DNA from: Thioclava sediminum
GTDB lineage: Bacteria; Pseudomonadota; Alphaproteobacteria; Rhodobacterales; Rhodobacteraceae
Assembly: GCF_002020355.1 (NCBI RefSeq)
Contig: NZ_MPZV01000003.1
Span: forward strand, 434,001 to 498,000
Length of the DNA stretch: 64,000 nucleotides
Reading direction: 5' to 3'
The notes beneath the pieces are model-generated. The model saw nothing but the letters and a program-made list of their open reading frames with translations. It ran no database searches and was not told the DNA's origin. A program made the position numbers and the translations under genes. Positions 8,466 through 16,545 of the stretch are shown one piece after another (the first letter of the stretch is position 1; every line of letters starts with the position of its first letter).

Positions 8466-9562
8466 GTAACAAGCACCCGTCCGATATCCCTCCGCGCGGG
8501 GAGACCAAATCCTCCCGCGGGCAAACCGTGCTGCGGGCGATCCTCGCAGTGGGCGGCGGCCTCGTGCTGGTCGTGCTGGGCTCGCTCCTCGTCGATTTCG
8601 GCCTCGCCCCCAGCTGGCTGACCGGCGCCACCCGCGACCAGAGCGAAGCCGAGACCGCCGCAGCGCAAAGCGGCGGCGACGGCAAGCAGGCCGCGCTGTT
8701 CCAGCCGCCTGCGGAAAGCACCATCCCCGATGACGACTTCGGCAAATCGGTGCGCCGCGGCATGGCGATCTTCAACGACACGGGCACCAACGCGCATGAT
8801 TTCGTGGGCAACGACCTGTCCTGTTCGAACTGCCACCTCGATGCGGGCCGTCAGGCCTATTCCGCGCCGATGTGGGCCGCCTACCCGGTCTATCCGAAAT
8901 ATCGCGGCAAGAACAAAATGGTGAACACCATGGAGGACCGCATCAAGGGCTGCTTCACCTATTCGATGAACGCGCAAGGCTCGCCCTCGGGTGGCCCGCC
9001 GCCCTATGGCTCGGATGTCTATCGCGACCTGCAGGCCTATTTCTTCTGGATGTCCAAGGGCCTGCCCACGGGCGAGAAGCCGGAAGGCGCAGGCTTCGGC
9101 AAGATCGACAAACCCGCGCAAGAGCCCTCGCGCCAGCGCGGCGAAGAGGTCTTCGCCCAAAACTGCGCGGTCTGCCACGGCGCCGACGGTCAGGGCCAGA
9201 AGGACATCAACGGCAAGGTCGTCTTCCCGCCGCTCTGGGGGCCGCACAGCTTCAACTGGGGGGCTGGCATGCACAAGGTCGACGCCGCCGCCGCCTTCAT
9301 CAAGCACAACATGCCGCTGTCGGAGCCGAACAAGCTCAGCGTTCAGGAAGCCTGGGACGTAGCCGCCTTCGTAGACAGCCATCCGCGCCCGAACGACCCG
9401 CGCCAGATCGGCGACGTGACGGTGAAGGACGCCTTCGACAAATGGCACCACAAGCACCAGGGCTTCTACGGCAAGGAAGTCGATGGGGAGCTGATGGGTC
9501 CGGGCTACCCGTCCGGCGACCAGGCCTCCGTACCCGCGCAAAACGAAAACTCGGGCGGCTAA
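8462..9562 (+). CDS. tsdA: Dihaem cytochrome c, TsdA-like thiosulfate dehydrogenase, membrane anchored
   Basis: The 366-residue protein has an N-terminal TM anchor (about 22-46) and two cytochrome c domains. Haem motifs are C121-SN-C124-H125, followed by LDAGR as in TsdA, and C235-AV-C238-H239. Cys164 in RIKGCFTYSMN matches the TsdA cysteine that ligates the active-site haem; M284 (HNMPL) is a candidate ligand of the second haem. TsdA oxidises two thiosulfates to tetrathionate in the periplasm. Most TsdA proteins are soluble, so the anchor is unusual. It overlaps the preceding cytochrome gene (ATGA), tying it to the oxidase operon. Assignment as TsdA is strong by motif; substrate is untested. 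Confidence 0.8.
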   Translation: MSNKHPSDIPPRGETKSSRGQTVLRAILAVGGGLVLVVLGSLLVDFGLAPSWLTGATRDQSEAETAAAQSGGDGKQAALFQPPAESTIPDDDFGKSVRRGMAIFNDTGTNAHDFVGNDLSCSNCHLDAGRQAYSAPMWAAYPVYPKYRGKNKMVNTMEDRIKGCFTYSMNAQGSPSGGPPPYGSDVYRDLQAYFFWMSKGLPTGEKPEGAGFGKIDKPAQEPSRQRGEEVFAQNCAVCHGADGQGQKDINGKVVFPPLWGPHSFNWGAGMHKVDAAAAFIKHNMPLSEPNKLSVQEAWDVAAFVDSHPRPNDPRQIGDVTVKDAFDKWHHKHQGFYGKEVDGELMGPGYPSGDQASVPAQNENSGG

Positions 9563-9586
9563 GCCTTTCCCTTAGACGACCCGAAC

Positions 9587-9619
9587 GGGCCGGCGCAGCG
9601 ATGCGCCGGCCCATTTTTT
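9587..9619 (+). terminator. Rho-independent terminator after the ccoN-tsdA operon
   Basis: An 11-bp perfect stem (9587-9597 with 9602-9612), a GCGA loop and a TTTTTT tail at 9614-9619, 24 bases after the tsdA stop. It closes the four-gene operon and separates it from modABC. Confidence 0.9.
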
Positions 9620-9668
9620 GCGCCTCTTTGAACCCTCCGCGCGCTTGCCTTTGGCGGCCTGCGCTGCA

Positions 9669-9688
9669 ATATGTCTGATGGAACATAT
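9669..9688. promoter_or_regulatory. ModE-like inverted repeat before modA
   Basis: ATATGT-N8-ACATAT, ending 13 bases before the modA start and just before its AAGGAGG ribosome site. The AT-rich TAT-type arms recall the Mo-box bound by ModE/MopA/MopB in Rhodobacter, but the match is partial. A position over the start region fits molybdate-dependent repression. Tentative. Confidence 0.4.
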
Positions 9689-9701
9689 CGAAGGAGGCCC
9701 C

Positions 9702-10451
9702 ATGTCCCTGCCCCGCATCCTCGCCCTTGCGCTGATCCCGGCGAGCCTCGCGCTGCCCGCCAGCGCCGAGGACGTCACGATCTTCGCCGCCGCCTCGATG
9801 AAGACCGCGCTCGATCAGGTGGCGAAAGGCTGGGAAGCCAAGACCGGCGATGTGGCGCATATCTCCTACGCGGGCTCGGGCGCGCTGGCCCGTCAGATCG
9901 CCGCCGGGGCGCCTGCGGACATCTACATCTCCGCCAATCCGGGCTGGATGGAGACGGTCGCGAAGACGGGACGCATCGAGACGCAGGAGGACCTGCTGGC
10001 CAACCACCTCGTCCTGATTGCCCATGACCCGAAGGCCGCGCCGGTGACGATCTCTGCGGATCTGGACATCAAAGCGCTCCTGCAGGGCGGCAAGCTCGCG
10101 ATGTCGCTGGTGAACGCGGTGCCTGCAGGCCAATACGGCAAGGCGGCGCTCGAGCATTACGGGCTTTGGTCCAAGGTCGAACCCGATGTCGCGCAGGCCG
10201 ACAACGTGCGCGCGACGCTGGCGATGGTGGCCCTTGGCGCAGCACCCTATGGCATCACCTACGCGACCGATGCCGTGGCCGAGCCGCGCGTGCATGTCGT
10301 GGCGACCTTCCCCGCGGACAGCCACCCGCCGATCCGCTACCCCGCAGCCCGCCTCACCGAGAGCGACGCGGCCAAAAGCTTCTATGCCGAGCTGAAATCC
10401 GATGAAGCCGCGAAAATCTTCCACGATCAAGGCTTCGAGACGCTGAAATGA
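9702..10451 (+). CDS. modA: Molybdate ABC transporter periplasmic binding protein
   Basis: The start at 9702 follows a perfect AAGGAGG. The 249-residue protein has a Sec signal peptide (MSLPRILALALIPASLALPASA) and begins the mature part EDVTIFAAASMKTALDQV, the ModA signature with the serine that contacts the oxyanion. Further family motifs are FSYAGSGAL-like ISYAGSGALARQI and ADIYISANPGWM. It delivers molybdate (or tungstate) to ModB. The stop overlaps the modB start by four bases. Confidence 0.95.
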   Translation: MSLPRILALALIPASLALPASAEDVTIFAAASMKTALDQVAKGWEAKTGDVAHISYAGSGALARQIAAGAPADIYISANPGWMETVAKTGRIETQEDLLANHLVLIAHDPKAAPVTISADLDIKALLQGGKLAMSLVNAVPAGQYGKAALEHYGLWSKVEPDVAQADNVRATLAMVALGAAPYGITYATDAVAEPRVHVVATFPADSHPPIRYPAARLTESDAAKSFYAELKSDEAAKIFHDQGFETLK

Positions 10452-11143
10452 GCTGGCTGTCGCCCTCCGACTGGCAAGCGGTTGTCCTGTCGCTGAAAGT
10501 GGCAGGCTGGGCGACGCTGTTGTCGCTGCCGCCGGGGCTGTTCGTGGCCTATGCGCTGGCGCGTTGGCGCTTCCCCGGGCGCAGCCTCGTCAACGGGCTG
10601 GTGCATCTGCCGCTGATCCTGCCGCCCGTCGTCACCGGCTATCTGCTGCTGATCGGCTTCGCGCCGAACGGGATAATCGGGGCGGCGCTGGCGAGGATCG
10701 GGATCACGGTCGCCTTCTCGTGGCGCGGCGCGGCGCTGGCCGCCGGGATCATGGCCTTCCCGCTGATGGTGCGAGCGATCCGGCTCGCGATCGAGGCGGT
10801 GGACCCGAAGCTGGAACAGGCGGCCTCCACCCTCGGGGCCTCACGCATCGCCAGTTTCGCAACGATCACCCTGCCCCTGATCCTGCCCGGCATCCTTGCC
10901 GGCAGCATCACCGCCTTCGCCAAGGCGATGGGCGAATTCGGCGCGACGATCACCTTCGTGTCGAACATCCCCGGCCAGACCCAGACCCTGCCGCTCGCGA
11001 TCTATTCGCAATTGCAGGTGCCGGGCCGCGAGGCGGAGGCCGCGCGGCTGGTGGTGATCTCGGTCACGCTCGCGCTTGGCGCGCTGTTGGTGTCGGAGTG
11101 GCTGGCGCGACGGATCGCGGCGAGGATCGCGGGGCAGAGCTGA
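10448..11143 (+). CDS. modB: Molybdate ABC transporter permease
   Basis: The 231-residue inner-membrane protein has about five TM segments and the permease coupling motif EAASTLGASRIASFATITLPLILPG near residues 122-147, with the ModB-specific KAMGEFGATITFVSNIPGQTQTLPLAIY. It forms the channel for molybdate import. It starts in an ATGA overlap with modA, and its last base is the first base of modC, so the three genes are one transcript. Confidence 0.95.
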   Translation: MSWLSPSDWQAVVLSLKVAGWATLLSLPPGLFVAYALARWRFPGRSLVNGLVHLPLILPPVVTGYLLLIGFAPNGIIGAALARIGITVAFSWRGAALAAGIMAFPLMVRAIRLAIEAVDPKLEQAASTLGASRIASFATITLPLILPGILAGSITAFAKAMGEFGATITFVSNIPGQTQTLPLAIYSQLQVPGREAEAARLVVISVTLALGALLVSEWLARRIAARIAGQS

Positions 11144-12219
11144 TGTTGGAAATCTCGCTCAGCCATCGCCTGCCCGCGCTCGATCTGGACGTTGATTTCA
11201 CCGCGCCCGAAGGCGTGACCGCACTGTTCGGCCCGTCCGGCGCGGGCAAGACGACAGTGGTGAACGCGGTCGCAGGGCTGCTGCGTCCCGACCGGGGGCG
11301 GATCGTGGTGAATGGCGAGGTGCTGCTCGACACCGAGGCCGGGATCTGCCTGCCGCCCCACAAACGCCGCATCGGCTATGTCTTTCAGGACGCCCGGCTG
11401 TTCCCGCATCTCAGCGTGAAGTCGAACCTGCTCTACGGGCAGCGTTTCAACTCATCCAAGACCGCGCCGGAGTTCGACCGCATTATCGAGATGCTCGGTC
11501 TCGGCGCGCTGTTGGACCGCCGACCGGCGGCACTTTCGGGCGGCGAGAAAAGCCGCGTCGCCTTGGGACGCGCGATCCTGTCGAACCCGCGGATGCTTCT
11601 GATGGACGAACCTCTGGCCGCGCTGGATGCGGCGCGGAAGGCGGAAATTCTTCCATATATCGAGCGGTTACGCGACGAAGTTAAACTTCCCATTCTCTAT
11701 GTCAGCCACGCCCCCGCCGAGGTCGCGCGGCTTGCAACCTCCATCGCTCTGATCGAAACCGGACGCCTGCGCGGCTTCGGCCCCGCGCGCGAGATCCTGT
11801 CCGATCCGACGCTGGCCCCGGCGCTCGGCCAGCGCGAAGCGGGCGCGGTGATCTCGGGTCGGGTTCAGGAGCAGGAGGACGATGGGCTGACCCGGATCGA
11901 GACCGCGGGCGGGCCGGTGCTGCTGCCCTATCCGGCGGGCCAGCCCGGCCAATCGCTGCGGCTGCGCATCCATGCGGGCGACGTCACGCTGGCGGTTGGA
12001 CGCCCCGAGGGGCTGTCCGCGCTCAACATCCTGCCCGTCACCGTCGCGGAGCTGCGCCCCGCGGGTCCACCAAGCGTCTATGCCCGCCTGAAGATGGGCG
12101 ACGAGCATCTACTGGCCCGGCTCACCACCCGCTCGGTCGAAGCACTTGGCCTGACCGAGGGGATGGTGTGCCACGCGATCATCAAGGCGATGTCGGTGGC
12201 CTCCGAGGATGTGGGCTAG
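11143..12219 (+). CDS. modC: Molybdate ABC transporter ATP-binding protein
   Basis: The start at 11143 shares a base with the modB stop. The 358-residue protein has Walker A GPSGAGKTT (residues 30-38), Q-loop YVFQDARLFPHLSV, signature LSGGEKSRVALGRA, Walker B LLMDEPLAALD, and a C-terminal TOBE/Mop molybdate-binding domain (about 290-350, ALNILPVTVAEL...). The TOBE domain distinguishes ModC from other importer ATPases and probably gives trans-inhibition by molybdate. Its stop lies six bases from the convergent putA stop. Confidence 0.95.
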   Translation: MLEISLSHRLPALDLDVDFTAPEGVTALFGPSGAGKTTVVNAVAGLLRPDRGRIVVNGEVLLDTEAGICLPPHKRRIGYVFQDARLFPHLSVKSNLLYGQRFNSSKTAPEFDRIIEMLGLGALLDRRPAALSGGEKSRVALGRAILSNPRMLLMDEPLAALDAARKAEILPYIERLRDEVKLPILYVSHAPAEVARLATSIALIETGRLRGFGPAREILSDPTLAPALGQREAGAVISGRVQEQEDDGLTRIETAGGPVLLPYPAGQPGQSLRLRIHAGDVTLAVGRPEGLSALNILPVTVAELRPAGPPSVYARLKMGDEHLLARLTTRSVEALGLTEGMVCHAIIKAMSVASEDVG

Positions 12220-12225
12220 CGGGGC

Positions 12226-15200
12226 TTACCCCGCCAGCAGCGCCGCGTTGCCGCCCGCCGCGGTGGTGTCGACGCACAGATGCCGCTCGTGGAGGACATC
12301 GGCCTTCTGCACCGCGCCGGTGGTCAGCGTCAGGATCGGACCTTCGCGTTTCGCAAGCGCTTTCACAAGGGCGCGGGTATCGTGGCCCCACCAGATGGCA
12401 CCGGCTATATCCTCAAGCGTCTCAAGCACTTCCGGGGCGATCTTGCCATCGGCCCCGACGGCCACGCCGCCCAGTTTCTCGACCGCCTTGATCTGCGCGA
12501 CCTGCGCAGCCTCGCCCGGGCCGAGGCACAGGATCGGCCCGCGCGGATAGCGGCGCAGCGTGTTCGCCTCGCCCGTCGGCCCCGGCAGTTCGAGCGCTTC
12601 GAGCGGCTCGCTCGCCTCGGCCTTCGCCGCCGCTTTCGCGAGCTTCTTGCGCAGCGCATCGAGATCGGCCTTGTGGCCCCATTCGCCATTCTTCGACGCC
12701 GCCTCGGGCGCCATCGCGAAGCGCGTGAGATACAGCGGACCGCCCGCTTTCGGCCCCGTGCCCGACAAACCTTCACCGCCGAAGGGCTGCGAGCCCACGA
12801 CCGCGCCGATCTGGTTGCGGTTGACGTAGAGGTTGCCGACATGCAGCGCGTCCGAGACCTCCTGCACGCGGTTGTCGATCCGGCTGTGCAGACCGGCGGT
12901 CAGCCCGTAGCCGGTGGCGTTGATCGCGGCGAAGACGGTCTCGATATCCTCGGCGCGATAGGTCGCGATATGCAGAACCGGGCCGAAGACCTCACGCTCC
13001 AGCGCCTCGATGCCGGAGACTTTCACCAGCGTCGGCGCGATGAAATGCCCTTTGGACGGCACGTCGAGCTTGTGCAGCACGCGGCCCTCTTTCTCGGCAG
13101 TCGCGATATAGGCGGCGATGTCTTCCTGCGCCTCGCCGTCGATCACCGGGCCGACATCGGTCGACAGATACCACGGATCGCCCAGCGACAGCTCGTCCAT
13201 CGCGCCTTTGATCATCGAGATCAGCCCCTCGGCCACGTCTTCCTGCACATAGAGGCAGCGCAGCGCCGAGCAGCGTTGACCCGCCGACTGGAAGGCCGAA
13301 GCGATGATGTCGCGCGTGGCCTGTTCGGGCAGAGCGGTCGAGTCCACGATCATCGCGTTCAGACCACCGGTTTCCGCGATCAGCGGCGCGGTCGGATCGA
13401 GATTGTCGGCCATCGACCGGCGGATCATCTTCGCCGTCTCGGTCGAGCCGGTGAAGGCGATGCCCGCGATCTTCGGGTTGGACGACAGGGCTGCGCCCAC
13501 CGTTTCGCCCTGACCGGGCAGCAGTTGCAGCACGTCGCGCGGCACGCCCGCCTCATGCATCAGGCGCACGGCGATGGCCGCGACGAGCGGCGTCTGCTCG
13601 GCCGGTTTCGCGATGACGCCATTGCCGGCAGCCAGCGCCGCCGAGATCTGGCCGGTGAAGATCGCCAGCGGGAAGTTCCACGGGCTGATCGCGGCGAAGA
13701 TCCCGCGTGCGGTCGGGTCGCTCTCTTCGGCCTGCGCCGAATAGTAATGCAGGAAGTCGACCGCCTCGCGCAATTCACCCACGGAGTCGAGCTGGCTCTT
13801 GCCCGCCTCTTTCGCGAGCACCGCGAAGAAGGGCCCGAAGTTTTCTTCGTAAAGCTCCGCCACGCGACGCAGCACGGCGGCGCGCTCAGCGACCGGGGCA
13901 GTCCAAGGACGCGCAGCGTCGATGGCGGCCGCGACGCAGGCCTCGTCGGCCTCGGTGACCTTGGCCACCTCTTCACCCGTCGACGGATTGATGACGGCCA
14001 CGGCCTGCCCCGTCGCCTCGCCCGCCACCAGCGGGCCCGCATCCGGGATTGCCACATTGCGGGCGGCATCGATGCGCACCAGCGTGCCCTCGTCGGTCAG
14101 ATCGAAGCCCGTGGAATTCTCGCGGGACTCGGCGAAGACTTCCGAGGGGAGCTTGAGCATTGCCGAACGCTCGGCATTCGCAAGCTGCACGAACGGGTCT
14201 TCCGCGATGGTCTCGGGTGCCACGTCCTCATCGACGATCTGGTGCACGAAGGAGGAGTTCGCACCGTTCTCCAGCAGGCGACGCACCAGATAGGCCAGCA
14301 GGTCGCGATGCGCGCCGACGGGGGCGTAGATGCGGCAGCGGGTGCCTTCCTCGCGATGGACGATCTCGTGCAGACGCTCGCCCATGCCATGAAGGCGTTG
14401 GAACTCGTAGGGGCGGCCCTCGGCCATCTCGAGGATCGCCGCGACCGAATGGGCGTTATGGGTGGCGAATTGCGGATAGATGCGGTCGGTGTAGCTGAAC
14501 AGCTTGCGCGCATTGGCAAGGTAGCTGACATCGGTCGCAGCCTTCGTGGTGAACAGCGGGAAGTCCGGCAGGCCTTCGACCTGCGCCAGCTTCATCTCGG
14601 TGTCCCAATAGGCGCCCTTCACCAGACGCACCATGATCTTGCGGTCGAGCTTCTCGGCCAAAGCGCCCAGCCAGTCGATCACGAGGCTCGCGCGTTTGCC
14701 GTAGGCCTGCACGACGACGCCGAACCCGTCCCAGCCGGCCAGCTCGGGGTCCGACAGAACTTCCTTGATGATCTTGAGCGAGATCACCAGACGGTCCTGC
14801 TCCTCGGCGTCGATATTGAGGCCCATGTTCCCGGCCTTGGCGGCCTTCGCGAGATCCTTGAGCACCGGCACGATCTCGGCCATGGCGCGCTCTTCCTTGG
14901 CGACCTCGTAGCGCGGATGCAGCGCCGAGAGCTTCACCGAGATGCCGGGGTTTTCGGCCACGGGGCGATCCTTGCAGACCTTGGCGATAGCGGCGATCGC
15001 GTCGGCGTAATCCTTCGCGTAGCGCTTGGCGTCGCGCGCGGTGCGAGCGGCCTCACCCAGCATGTCGTAGCTGTAGGTATAGCCGCAATCTTCGAGCTTC
15101 TTGGCGCGGCTCAGCGCGTCCTTGATCGTCTCGCCGAGAACGAACTGGCGGCCCATTTCCTTCATCGCGCGGCTGACGGCGGCGCGGATCACCGGCTCGC

Positions 15201-15645
15201 CCAGACGGCGCACGGCCCCGCGCAACACGCCGGCCATGCCGGGTTTTTCGTCTTCGAGCACGCGCCCCGTCAGCATCAGCGCCCAGGTCGAGGCGTTGAC
15301 CATCGAGGACGAGGCCGTGCCCATGTGCTTGCCCCAGTCGGACGGTGCGATCTTGTCTTCGATCAGCGCGTCGATCGTTTCGGCATCGGGCACGCGCAGC
15401 ATCGCTTCGGCCAGACACATCAGCGCCACGCCTTCTTGCGTGGACAGGCCATATTCCGCGAGGAAATGCTCCATCAGCGTCGGTTTGGCTTCGGTCCGGA
15501 TGCGGCGCACGAGCTTTGCCGCGCGGGCAGAGATCTGCGTGCGATCACTCTCGCTCAGTTCGGCTTGGCCCTTCAGGCGCTCCAGAAGTGCGGCTTCATC
15601 GGCGAATTTCGCCTGCGTTGTGAACTGATCGAACGTGTCGCCCAT
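12226..15645 (-). CDS. putA: Bifunctional proline dehydrogenase / glutamate-semialdehyde dehydrogenase
   Basis: At 1139 residues this is a PutA that oxidises proline to glutamate. The FAD-binding proline dehydrogenase barrel (about 150-500) shows SVKLSALHPRYE, LNIDAEEQDR and VRLVKGAYWDTE. The aldehyde dehydrogenase half (about 560-1030) has FAISPWNFPLAIF-like AAISPWNFPLA, GSTETAK and catalytic Cys792 in SAGQRCSA. There is no N-terminal ribbon-helix-helix DNA-binding domain, so this is not a self-repressing trifunctional PutA; control falls to the divergent Lrp-type regulator. A C-terminal vestigial ALDH-fold region completes the protein. Confidence 0.95.
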   Translation of the reverse strand: MGDTFDQFTTQAKFADEAALLERLKGQAELSESDRTQISARAAKLVRRIRTEAKPTLMEHFLAEYGLSTQEGVALMCLAEAMLRVPDAETIDALIEDKIAPSDWGKHMGTASSSMVNASTWALMLTGRVLEDEKPGMAGVLRGAVRRLGEPVIRAAVSRAMKEMGRQFVLGETIKDALSRAKKLEDCGYTYSYDMLGEAARTARDAKRYAKDYADAIAAIAKVCKDRPVAENPGISVKLSALHPRYEVAKEERAMAEIVPVLKDLAKAAKAGNMGLNIDAEEQDRLVISLKIIKEVLSDPELAGWDGFGVVVQAYGKRASLVIDWLGALAEKLDRKIMVRLVKGAYWDTEMKLAQVEGLPDFPLFTTKAATDVSYLANARKLFSYTDRIYPQFATHNAHSVAAILEMAEGRPYEFQRLHGMGERLHEIVHREEGTRCRIYAPVGAHRDLLAYLVRRLLENGANSSFVHQIVDEDVAPETIAEDPFVQLANAERSAMLKLPSEVFAESRENSTGFDLTDEGTLVRIDAARNVAIPDAGPLVAGEATGQAVAVINPSTGEEVAKVTEADEACVAAAIDAARPWTAPVAERAAVLRRVAELYEENFGPFFAVLAKEAGKSQLDSVGELREAVDFLHYYSAQAEESDPTARGIFAAISPWNFPLAIFTGQISAALAAGNGVIAKPAEQTPLVAAIAVRLMHEAGVPRDVLQLLPGQGETVGAALSSNPKIAGIAFTGSTETAKMIRRSMADNLDPTAPLIAETGGLNAMIVDSTALPEQATRDIIASAFQSAGQRCSALRCLYVQEDVAEGLISMIKGAMDELSLGDPWYLSTDVGPVIDGEAQEDIAAYIATAEKEGRVLHKLDVPSKGHFIAPTLVKVSGIEALEREVFGPVLHIATYRAEDIETVFAAINATGYGLTAGLHSRIDNRVQEVSDALHVGNLYVNRNQIGAVVGSQPFGGEGLSGTGPKAGGPLYLTRFAMAPEAASKNGEWGHKADLDALRKKLAKAAAKAEASEPLEALELPGPTGEANTLRRYPRGPILCLGPGEAAQVAQIKAVEKLGGVAVGADGKIAPEVLETLEDIAGAIWWGHDTRALVKALAKREGPILTLTTGAVQKADVLHERHLCVDTTAAGGNAALLAG

Positions 15646-15759
15646 GCGATCCTCCCTTAAATCTGATTGTCCGATATTATGCGATTTCCCCTAGGCGATT
15701 GGCTCAAAGATTTGCTAAGCGATGGTCTCTAAGACTTATTTTTGGAGACTCCGCAGCCC
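15646..15759. promoter_or_regulatory. putA/putR divergent promoter region
   Basis: AT-richer 114-base gap between divergent genes (for instance AAATCTGATTGTCCGATAT and TTGGCTCAAAGATTTGC), unlike the surrounding GC-rich sequence. Lrp-type regulators bind such degenerate AT-rich tracts, so this is the likely PutR target. No precise operator could be defined. Confidence 0.5.
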
Positions 15760-16227
15760 ATGAGTGAAGAGATCGATGCGATCGACAGGCGAATCCTAAA
15801 CGAGCTTATCGCCGATGCACGCCTCCCCGTGGCTGAGATAGCGCGCAGGGTCGGCTTGTCGAAGACGCCGGTGGCCGCGCGCATCCGCCAGATGGAGGAA
15901 ACCGGGCTCATCAAGGGCTACCGCGCGATGATCTCGCCGATCAAGCTGGGGCTGACCCATGTCACCTATATCGAGCTGAAATTGAGCGATACGCGAGAGA
16001 CCGCACTGAAAGCGTTCAACGCCGCAGTGCGTGCGATCCCCGAGGTCGAAGAGTGCTACATGATCGCCGGCGGTTTCGATTATCTGGTGAAGATCCGCGC
16101 CCGCGACATGGCCGATTACCGGCGGATCATGTCGGAGGAGCTGTCCACCCTGCCCCATGTCCATTCGTCCTCGAGCTATGTCGCGATGGAGACCGTGGTG
16201 GAGGCGAGCGCGCCGCCCTTGGAGTGA
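15760..16227 (+). CDS. putR: Lrp/AsnC family proline utilisation regulator
   Basis: The 155-residue protein has an N-terminal winged helix-turn-helix (IDRRILNELIADARLPVAEIARRVGLSKTPVAARIRQME) and a C-terminal RAM ligand-binding domain (about 70-145, with EECYMIAGGFDYLVKI). Start 15760 has a GGAG upstream; a TTG six codons earlier is the less likely alternative. It is divergent from putA with a 114-base intergenic region. That arrangement is the known PutR-putA pairing in alphaproteobacteria, where PutR activates putA in response to proline; regulation here is inferred from that. Confidence 0.88.
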   Translation: MSEEIDAIDRRILNELIADARLPVAEIARRVGLSKTPVAARIRQMEETGLIKGYRAMISPIKLGLTHVTYIELKLSDTRETALKAFNAAVRAIPEVEECYMIAGGFDYLVKIRARDMADYRRIMSEELSTLPHVHSSSSYVAMETVVEASAPPLE

Positions 16228-16496
16228 GGGCTAACCTCTCAACTGAACTTGGCACGGGGCGACCAGCCCCGGGCCGCGCCCGTCCGGCCTTCGCGATGCT
16301 CAGGCGTTCGCCGGGGCGTCCTTCCACTGGAAGGCCGCTTTCTCCCGGCTCACCCCTCCCCACGGGAGGGCGCATTGCCGATGTCAGCGCGGGCACACGC
16401 GTCATCCGGGCTTTCAAGATAAAGCACCCAGCCACCCGCCGATCAATGCGCCCGTCCAAAGCTCGGGCGCGTCCCTCACCGCATTGGGCGCAATAG
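16228..16496. repeat. Dispersed intergenic repeat, copy A
   Basis: No gene is visible in this 318-base gap. About 16249-16480 is a diverged copy, in opposite orientation, of 30991-31258. Shared blocks include GGGCGACCAGCCC-type, GGGCCGCGCCCG, GGGAGGGCGC, and CTCGGGCGCGTCCCTC. A second module (16301-16352: GCGTTCGCCG, CCTTCCACTGGAAG, CGGCTCACCC) also matches copy B but is placed differently. No coding potential, inverted ends or transposase were seen. Confidence 0.7.
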
Positions 16497-16523
16497 AAAA
16501 AGGCGGCAGATATCCCTGCCGCC
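16497..16523 (-). terminator. Terminator of the 5'-nucleotidase gene
   Basis: Perfect 8-bp stem GGCGGCAG/CTGCCGCC with 6-base loop and, on the minus strand, a T5 tail, 23 bases beyond the stop of the minus-strand gene. Confidence 0.85.
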
Positions 16524-16545
16524 TCTCGATCCGATCAGGCCGAAC

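Noticed and set aside
12280-15660. 1126-codon open frame on the plus strand opposite putA
   Set aside because: Arg/His/Gly/Leu-rich antisense shadow, a result of high GC third positions; putA on the other strand has complete domains and catalytic residues.
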